Part shown: positions 58,333 through 64,000 of the stretch, one piece after another
How the letters are laid out: each line of letters starts with the position of its first letter
How positions within the stretch are numbered: the first letter of the stretch is position 1
Assembly: GCF_000687995.1 (NCBI RefSeq)
Contig: NZ_JIAC01000001.1
Coordinates: 558,001 to 622,000, forward strand
DNA from: Selenomonas ruminantium AC2024
GTDB taxonomy: Bacteria > Bacillota > Negativicutes > Selenomonadales > Selenomonadaceae
Length of the DNA: 64,000 nt
Reading direction: 5' to 3'
The notes under the pieces: model-generated
Databases searched by the model: none
Seen by the model: only the letters and a program-made list of their open reading frames with translations
What the model was told of the DNA's origin: nothing
Program-made: the position numbers and the translations under genes

Positions 58333-60390
58333 TCAGTATTCCAATGGTTTATCCCCAAAACGGGCAGGGGCTCCTTTTTCTCTGGCTTCCTGACAGGCCT
58401 GGGCAGCTATTGCTTCGGCCTGGGAGAGATTTTTGTCGGTCATGGGGCAGCAGCCTGCCTGCCATGCGTAATTCTCCTGCAGGGCGTTCAGGTCCGTAAT
58501 GAATTCGGCAGCAAAGTTCAGCATCTGCCTGTTGTTTTGGGCGGTACAGAGGCAGATAAGCTCGCCGCTGACTGTCCCGGCCACAACGGAGCGCACCCAT
58601 TCCTTAGCCGCTAAGAGCCGGGCCGCTTCCTGCAGGGGCGGGGCCAAAAGATGGCGGCTGGCAGAGGCGTCTTGGGGCGTTATGGCAAAGAGTGCCAGAT
58701 AACAGGCGGGGGGTGCAGGGCCTGTGGGGATTTTTGTCATCAATTCTTCAAGGTGCTGCTCCAGATAGAGCATATTGGGGAGCTGACTGAAATTATCCCT
58801 GCAGGCCAGCTGCTCCATGGCCGCCAGCTGCTGACGGTGGTTGCGGGAACGGTAGTAGATAATACCCATGATGATGCCCATGATGAGGAAAATCAGCAGG
58901 GCAGCCTGTTGGGGATAATGGTACAGGAGATACTGGGGGCTGAAGTGCCGGATGTGTTCATGGGTTCCCTGATTCAGGGTCGTAGTCAGCAGTCCGGGCG
59001 GCAGATGATTGATTTCCTTGTTGAGAATCTGCCAAAGCCGGCGGTCGGCATTCTGGGCAACACCGAGGCTGATGGTGCTGGCAAAGACCTGCTCCGTATC
59101 GGCCGACAGATTGTAGGCCGAGGACGATTCCAACAGGGAGGGAACAGTAGCCCGGGGAATGTAGGTGATATCTGCCAGACCGTTGCTGACGCCCTGACAG
59201 CATTCCTCTAAACTCTTGCAGTAGAGAATCTGCTCCTCGGGATAGCTGGCCTTGACGAAGGTGACGGTTTCAAACAGTCCGTCCACGGCGGCAACTTTGG
59301 GCGATTCCGGCAGAACGGCGCCGTGCTTGGTGATGGGCACAAAGCCGATATCGAGATAAGGCTGGGTCGGGATAAGGCCCAGCTCATCCAGCCAGCTGAA
59401 ATCGCAGGGCACATCCGCGACCATATCCACCGTGCCTCGCAATAACAGGCGGTGGATTTCTGTCAGGGATTTTTCCTCTACCAGTTTAATCTGAATGCCC
59501 AAATCCGCTGCCAGCTGGTCAAGCAGGGCTTTCGTGGCCCCCGTCCATGTTCCGTCAGCATCCTGATAGAAGTAGGGCTTGCTGTTCATCAGTACGGCAA
59601 CTTTGAGGACTTTCTTATCCTGCAGGTAAGCCTGTTCCGCAGGGGACAGCACGAGGGGGAAGCCCTTGGAGCGCTCGTATTTATCGTTGAGCCGGTTGCG
59701 GATATTGGGCTGGTTTAGGAGCATATTGTCCTGAGCGGCATTGACCCGGGCAAAGAGTTCGCTTCTGTCCTGGCGAACCAGCAGGCGGTAACTCACCCGG
59801 TCAAAGAGTGCCAGTACCCGTTCGGCTTTCCCGGGGTGCAGCAGGGGCTGGACATAGCCGTCAATGGCGTGGCTGGTAAAGGCATTTTTCATGGCCGCAG
59901 GCTCATGGAAGGTTATCAGCTCGTAGCTGAAGCCATGTTCTTTGGCTATGCGGGCAAGGTTGGGGGTGGGATAATTGTAATCCAGTGTTCCCAGTCGCAG
60001 ATGGCCGCCGGTGAAATCTTCCTGCACCACCAATTCCATGGGGAAGCGGGCGATAACATGGTCGGTGCGCCGGGCAAAGGGCAGGCTCTTGTAGTCGCCG
60101 GGCATGGCGGGCAGCAGGTCAATCTCACCGCTGTTTAACTTGGCGCCTGCCTCCCACCAGTTTACGCAGGGGATATAGGTGAACTTTGCCCCCAGAAAGC
60201 CGGAAAGAAATTCCATATATTCATAGCCGTTGCCCCGCAGATGCCCCGGGCGGTCTTCCTCGACAAAGCCCGTCCCCGGCACATAGCCTACCTTCAGTTC
60301 CTCAATGGCCGAGGCGCGGGCGGGCAGCAGTATGGTGCAAAGGATGAGCAGCAGGGCGCACAGCCGCCTGGCCCATGAATAAATCCTCAT
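58333..60390 (-). CDS. Sensor protein with two periplasmic solute-binding domains and a degenerate GGDEF-like tail
   Basis: The 685-residue protein has a signal peptide (about 1-29), two tandem SBP_bac_3 domains (about 30-250 and 265-490), one transmembrane helix near 500-520 and a C-terminal domain of about 160 residues. The tail begins like GGDEF proteins (ACRDNFSQLPN) but reads VSGELICL where GGDEF should be, so it should not make c-di-GMP. BvgS/ArcB-like kinases use tandem SBP domains for amino-acid or acid sensing, but no kinase is fused here. GGAGGCGAGG precedes the ATG at 60390, the first gene of the operon. Confidence 0.72.
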   Translation of the reverse strand: MRIYSWARRLCALLLILCTILLPARASAIEELKVGYVPGTGFVEEDRPGHLRGNGYEYMEFLSGFLGAKFTYIPCVNWWEAGAKLNSGEIDLLPAMPGDYKSLPFARRTDHVIARFPMELVVQEDFTGGHLRLGTLDYNYPTPNLARIAKEHGFSYELITFHEPAAMKNAFTSHAIDGYVQPLLHPGKAERVLALFDRVSYRLLVRQDRSELFARVNAAQDNMLLNQPNIRNRLNDKYERSKGFPLVLSPAEQAYLQDKKVLKVAVLMNSKPYFYQDADGTWTGATKALLDQLAADLGIQIKLVEEKSLTEIHRLLLRGTVDMVADVPCDFSWLDELGLIPTQPYLDIGFVPITKHGAVLPESPKVAAVDGLFETVTFVKASYPEEQILYCKSLEECCQGVSNGLADITYIPRATVPSLLESSSAYNLSADTEQVFASTISLGVAQNADRRLWQILNKEINHLPPGLLTTTLNQGTHEHIRHFSPQYLLYHYPQQAALLIFLIMGIIMGIIYYRSRNHRQQLAAMEQLACRDNFSQLPNMLYLEQHLEELMTKIPTGPAPPACYLALFAITPQDASASRHLLAPPLQEAARLLAAKEWVRSVVAGTVSGELICLCTAQNNRQMLNFAAEFITDLNALQENYAWQAGCCPMTDKNLSQAEAIAAQACQEAREKGAPARFGDKPLEY

Positions 60391-60410
60391 GTCCTCGCCT
60401 CCATAATATA

Positions 60411-60444
60411 TGTGTCGCAATTATTCAACAATAAAAGCGACACA
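60411..60444 (-). promoter_or_regulatory. Inverted repeat in the leader of the sensory operon
   Basis: TGTGTCGC (60411-60418) and GCGACACA (60437-60444) are exact 8-bp arms, about 20 bases before the first start codon. Operator or RNA hairpin. Confidence 0.45.
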
Positions 60445-60504
60445 AAGCAAACAATATAATAAAGTTACTTTCGCCTTTGACATGTCATAATCCTGCCATA
60501 GGCA

Positions 60505-60553
60505 GCAAAAAAGGAGGGGCGACAAAGTGTGGATACATTTTGTCGCCCCTCCT
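60505..60553 (-). terminator. Terminator of the EIIA-Gut gene
   Basis: AGGAGGGGCGACAAA (60512-60526) pairs with TTTGTCGCCCCTCCT (60539-60553), followed on the minus strand by TTTTTT. Confidence 0.88.
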
Positions 60554-60567
60554 GTATGGGCAGTTTC

Positions 60568-60930
60568 TTATTTCTTGGTAAAGGTAATATGTGCGCCGAC
60601 AGTCAGCACGGGCAGGGACGGACCCTTGACGATAATCTGGCCGGGCATGGAGCCTTCAGCGTTGAACACCAGCGTGCAATGACCTTCTTCGCGGAGGTTG
60701 TCATTAACGGCGTCACCGACTTTTTCGATGGTGAACTTGATGCCGCCCATCAAGAGTTTGTCGCCCTTCTTGATGTCTTCTTCCAGTTTGCCGGGGGTGT
60801 GTTCCAGCACCATATCCGAAAGGTTCGGGCGGATGCCTTCATCTAACAGGATTGCGCTGTTGTTATTGGTGAGAAAGGTCTTGGCCAGGTTGCCGATGGC
60901 CGTGATTGCTACGTCGTACTTAATGTCCAT
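60568..60930 (-). CDS. Orphan PTS glucitol/sorbitol-type EIIA
   Basis: The 120-residue protein matches EIIA-Gut (SrlB): VGDAVNDNLREEGHCTLVF is close to the E. coli segment, and a phosphoacceptor-like His sits in VLEHTPGKL near 43-47. It should pass phosphate within the PTS, but no EIIB-Gut or EIIC-Gut lies in the window. It stands alone with its own terminator, between two sensory operons, and may be regulatory. The ATG at 60930 has AGGAGG 10 bases upstream; the ATG at 60939 is directly on that site. Confidence 0.78.
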   Translation of the reverse strand: MDIKYDVAITAIGNLAKTFLTNNNSAILLDEGIRPNLSDMVLEHTPGKLEEDIKKGDKLLMGGIKFTIEKVGDAVNDNLREEGHCTLVFNAEGSMPGQIIVKGPSLPVLTVGAHITFTKK

Positions 60931-61152
60931 GCTGTTCATTCCTCCTACAGATACACATTGCCTTTAACTTGCTATACATTCCATATTCATTATGAGTGTT
61001 AATCTTTATTATATCATATTTCCGCGCGAATGTGCGGGGACATTTGTCTTATTGTTGATTTTTTTTTCGGAGACTGGGAATAATATGGCAAAAACTAAGT
61101 ATTGGCGGTATAATTTGACTTAGATTGACTGAGAAAGGCGGAGTTTGCAGGT

Positions 61153-62118
61153 ATGGAACGGGGCGAGCGGTTCTTTTGGAGCGTGATGGGGGCCTTGCTG
61201 ATGTTTTTGACAGGGCTTATCATGTGGCAGGTAATGCAGACGGATTTTTCTTTGCGGCAGACGGAACATCGGCGTAAGTTTGGGGCGGTCTATATGACCC
61301 TTAACAATCCCTTCTATGAAATCGTGGATGAGGAAATCCGCATGGAAGTGGAGCGGCGGGGAGATGTGCTTATTTCCCGGGACCCTGCGCTGTCGGTGGA
61401 ACGGCAGGAAGAAGCGGTGCGGGATCTTATCAACAGTGGGGTGGATGTCATCTTCATCAACCCTGTGGACTGGCAGCGCATTGCGCCAGCGCTGCAGCTG
61501 GCCAAAGAGGCTAATGTGCTGGTGATTGCCGTGGATACCAACGTGGAAGATGAGAATTATGTAGCCGCTACGGTGGTGTCGGATAATTATCTGGCAGGCC
61601 AGCAATGTGCCGAGCATTTGCTGGAACATGCCAGCGGGGGCAATATTGCCCTGCTGAAACATTCGGAAGCCCGTTCTTCTGTGGACAGAATTCAGGGCTT
61701 TTTGGACAGGCTGGCAGGCAATCCCAATTTCAAGGTGGTGGCGCAGGCGGAGTGCCGGGGACAGCTGGAGCTGGCCATGCCTGCCATGCAGGAAATGCTG
61801 AAACGCCATCCGGAAATCGATGTGGTGATGGCGTTGAATGACCCCGCGGCTATGGGCGCCATGGCCGCCCTGCAAAACGTGGGCCGTCTGGACAAGGTGA
61901 TGGTCTATGGCGTGGACGGTGTGCCGGAAACCAAGGAAATGATTTATCAAGGCCATATGATGGCGACGGCTGGGCAGTCGCCGCGCGCTTTGGGTCGTCA
62001 TGCGGCGGAACAGGCCTACAAGCTGTTGGCAGGAGAAAAGGTGCCTAAGCTCATGCGCCTGCCCACAATGCTGCTTACCCGGGATAATCTGGGAACCGAA
62101 ATGAGAGGATGGGATTAA
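61153..62118 (+). CDS. Membrane-anchored RbsB-type sugar-binding protein
   Basis: The 321-residue product has an N-terminal transmembrane anchor (about 8-29) and a ribose-type periplasmic binding fold: AVYMTLNNPFYEIVDEEI, SGVDVIFINPVDWQ, VIAVDTNVED, DRIQGFLDRL, VYGVDGVPETKEMI. No ABC permease is adjacent; the ATG of a NarL-type kinase overlaps its stop (TAATG). It is therefore probably the input module of that kinase, similar in principle to YesM- or LytS-type systems with sugar-binding partners. TATAAT at 61109-61114 gives a possible promoter. Confidence 0.82.
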   Translation: MERGERFFWSVMGALLMFLTGLIMWQVMQTDFSLRQTEHRRKFGAVYMTLNNPFYEIVDEEIRMEVERRGDVLISRDPALSVERQEEAVRDLINSGVDVIFINPVDWQRIAPALQLAKEANVLVIAVDTNVEDENYVAATVVSDNYLAGQQCAEHLLEHASGGNIALLKHSEARSSVDRIQGFLDRLAGNPNFKVVAQAECRGQLELAMPAMQEMLKRHPEIDVVMALNDPAAMGAMAALQNVGRLDKVMVYGVDGVPETKEMIYQGHMMATAGQSPRALGRHAAEQAYKLLAGEKVPKLMRLPTMLLTRDNLGTEMRGWD

Positions 62119-63452
62119 TGGCCGGGGAATATACATGGGAGGAACGGCGGCTCGAATGGCTCTATGGTTTGCTGGGACTTTACAATGGGCTGGTTGTTTT
62201 ACTGATGGCCGGGTTTATGAGCCTGACGCAGGAAAAAATTGTGAACAGTATGACGGCCCATGCATTTTTGACCACGCTGCCCATTGTGCCATTGCCGGCC
62301 TCGAAAGGTTTTTTGCTGTCGGTGGGCGCCTATGCCCTGCTGATTCTGCTGGGCAAGCTCTACCGTCACGGCGGCATGACTTCAGGCCAGCTCCATTTGA
62401 TTTTTGCAGCGGAAATCGGCATCTGCATGCTCTTGATGAAAAGCCTGAATTTGGCTTATGACGGCATTGTGTTGTTGGCGGTGGCTGACCTGATGCACCG
62501 CTACCATGGGGAGAATCAGAGCTGGCTGCTCCTGGGCGCAATGCTTGGAATTTACTTCATGGCCAACTACAATATGGCCATCTTTCAACGCCATGTGGCA
62601 CCTTTTGATGTGTACACGGCCTATTACCGGCCGGAGGTGCAGTCGGTACTGCTGGCCATAAAGAATGGCTTTCAGTCGTTCAATATCGTACTGTTTGTGC
62701 TCTATTTGGTGCTCTTGGTACAGAGCAAGCACCACGAGAAGGAGCGCATTGCCAGTCTCAATAAGCAGCTGGAGGAAGCCAATGTGCAGCTGCGGGCGTA
62801 TGCCTTGGAGGCGGAGCGCACGGCTGAGACACGCGAGCGCAACCGTCTGGCCCGGGAGATTCATGATACGCTGGGCCACACCCTGACGGGCATTGTGGCC
62901 GGGCTGGATGCCTGCATTGTGTTGGTGGATGCGGTGCCGACCGCCGCCAAGAAGCAGTTGGAAAAGATTCGGGAGACGGCCCGCCATGGCATTGTGGACG
63001 TCCGCCGCTCCGTGAAGAAATTACGCCCGGATGATTTGGAAAAAATGCCGCTGCAGCAGGCGGTGAAGAAAGTTATCGCCGAGTTCTCGGCCTCATCCGG
63101 TGTGGAAATCCATCTGGTGGAGCTGGGCTGGCCGGAGAAGCTGCGGGAAGATGAGGAAGAAGTTATCTACCGCATTGTGCAGGAGGGCATAACCAATGCC
63201 CGCCGCCATGGCATGGCAACGAAGGTTACAGTCACCTGCGGTACGGAACCGGGGCGGTTCTATATCATGATTGCCGACAATGGTAAAGGCTGCGACAAGC
63301 CGCAGCATGGCTTTGGCCTGCGCCATATGGAGGAACGGCTGGAACTTCTGCATGGGCGGCTGCGGTATTGGAGTGACAAGGGCTTTACTTTGGAAGCCAC
63401 CATACCCATGGGGAAGAATGTAATGGATAATAATGGGGAGGCAGATGTTTGA
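62118..63452 (+). CDS. NarL-type sensor histidine kinase
   Basis: The 444-residue protein has about six hydrophobic segments (20-205), a short coiled coil, HisKA_3 with His 249 (LAREIHDTLGHTLTG) and HATPase (VIYRIVQEGITNARRHG, IADNGKG, GFGLRHMEERL). It should phosphorylate the regulator encoded next. The membrane part lacks an obvious ligand domain, which fits input from the binding protein upstream. Start and stop overlap both neighbours (TAATG, TGATG). Confidence 0.9.
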   Translation: MAGEYTWEERRLEWLYGLLGLYNGLVVLLMAGFMSLTQEKIVNSMTAHAFLTTLPIVPLPASKGFLLSVGAYALLILLGKLYRHGGMTSGQLHLIFAAEIGICMLLMKSLNLAYDGIVLLAVADLMHRYHGENQSWLLLGAMLGIYFMANYNMAIFQRHVAPFDVYTAYYRPEVQSVLLAIKNGFQSFNIVLFVLYLVLLVQSKHHEKERIASLNKQLEEANVQLRAYALEAERTAETRERNRLAREIHDTLGHTLTGIVAGLDACIVLVDAVPTAAKKQLEKIRETARHGIVDVRRSVKKLRPDDLEKMPLQQAVKKVIAEFSASSGVEIHLVELGWPEKLREDEEEVIYRIVQEGITNARRHGMATKVTVTCGTEPGRFYIMIADNGKGCDKPQHGFGLRHMEERLELLHGRLRYWSDKGFTLEATIPMGKNVMDNNGEADV

Positions 63453-64000
63453 TGATAAAGGTGATTATCGCCGATGATCAGGAACTCATCCGGGAAAGCC
63501 TGAAAATCGTATTGGATCAGAATGAGGATATTGAAGTAACCGGTGTGGCAGAAAACGGTCAGATTTTGATGGATATGCTGACAAATAGCCAGCCAGATGT
63601 CATTCTGATGGATGTGCGCATGCCGGAACTGGATGGGGTGGAGGCCACCCGCGAGGTCAAACGGCTCTATCCGGCAGTCAAAATCATCATCCTCACCACC
63701 TTTGATGATGATGAGTACGTGTTTAACGCCTTGAAATATGGAGCCAGCGGCTACCTCTTAAAGGGTGTGTCCGTGCCTGAGCTCACCGGGGCCATTCGTA
63801 CGGTCGTTTCCGGCGGGGCCATGATTAACCCGGGGATTGTGGCCAAGGTCGTGAAGTTCTTCAATCAGATGGCCCAGGGCAGCAGTGCCGTGGAAACCGG
63901 CCCCATTGGTGAAGGTCTCAGCCGCACGGAGCGCAATATCGCGCATCTGGTGGGGCATGGCCTCTCCAACAAGGAGATTGCGGAAAAACTGCGGCTTTCG
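63452..64000 (+). CDS. NarL/FixJ-type response regulator, 3' end cut off by window
   Basis: 183 residues are visible: receiver with DDQ at 8-10, phosphoacceptor Asp 54 (VILMDVRMPELDG), TTFDDD and LLKG Lys, then the start of a LuxR helix-turn-helix (LSRTERNIAHLVGHGLSNKE). It is the output partner of the kinase upstream. Targets are unknown and may lie beyond the window. Confidence 0.9.
   Translation, partial: MIKVIIADDQELIRESLKIVLDQNEDIEVTGVAENGQILMDMLTNSQPDVILMDVRMPELDGVEATREVKRLYPAVKIIILTTFDDDEYVFNALKYGASGYLLKGVSVPELTGAIRTVVSGGAMINPGIVAKVVKFFNQMAQGSSAVETGPIGEGLSRTERNIAHLVGHGLSNKEIAEKLRLS

Overview
The window looks like a chromosomal segment from a Negativicute, most likely a Selenomonas-type Selenomonadaceae member. 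This is inference. It combines a Bacillus-like core gene order (yybS, gdpP, rplI, lonC, dnaB) with envelope features of a diderm (a heptose-phosphate isomerase, many exported proteins). It also carries the metabolism of a gut or rumen lactate and sugar fermenter: lut lactate genes, a sucrose PTS, and an ABC importer of the galactofuranose type. No rRNA, tRNA or CRISPR array was seen, and no transposase.

Layout. 1-12.5 kb: a methyltransferase cut by the window edge; a dicarboxylate-type symporter carrying an extra N-terminal anti-sigma-kinase-like domain; AzlC and ThrE exporters; a small peptide deformylase; an alanine:Na+ symporter; a membrane-anchored MutS-like ATPase; a Cache-HAMP-SpoIIE phosphatase; small exported or unknown proteins. 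12.5-18.7 kb: gmhA-like isomerase, phosphohexomutase, FCD regulator, then lutC and a lutB-lutA fusion. 18.8-28 kb: an M48/TPR protease pair, then the yybS-gdpP-rplI-lonC-dnaB cluster. 28-33.4 kb: an AT-rich accessory island with a helicase/SprT-like/zinc-ribbon fusion, an unknown protein and an AlbA_2/Schlafen-type ATPase. A large palindrome bounds it on the left, and direct repeats plus a long hairpin bound it on the right. 33.4-37 kb: sucrose PTS and sucrose-6-phosphate hydrolase behind a palindromic operator. 37-43 kb: trkA, a frameshifted trkH, an intact trkH and an AEC permease. 43-50.3 kb: a structured RNA leader, a PBECR4-like small protein, repeats, the ytfQRT-yjfF-type operon, and a microgene region with a hydrophobic peptide and a FluC N-terminal fragment. 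50.4-64 kb: a STAS-kinase fusion, an RsiV-like protein, and two neighbouring sensory systems.

Most notable. (1) A minus-strand operon at 52.9-60.4 kb joins a double solute-binding sensor with a degenerate GGDEF-like tail, a stand-alone receiver, a PTS EIIC-like membrane protein with Asn where the family has its substrate His, an anchored BMP-type binding protein, and a hybrid kinase with receiver and HPt. A second binding-protein/kinase/regulator operon lies just beyond, with an orphan EIIA-Gut between them. (2) A convergent type I toxin-antitoxin candidate at 13.2-13.5 kb encodes a 22-residue membrane peptide, opposed by a roughly 90-nt RNA. (3) A second hydrophobic microORF at 49.5 kb may start its mRNA with a 7-mer complementary to the bases at its stop codon; it converges on a 38-aa FluC fragment. 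(4) Three partner-switching modules (SpoIIE phosphatase, STAS-kinase, RsbW-like domain on a transporter) sit in separate loci.

Dispersed structured repeats occur at 3.5, 12.5 and 44.1 kb. Function calls rest on motifs read by eye; no database search was run.
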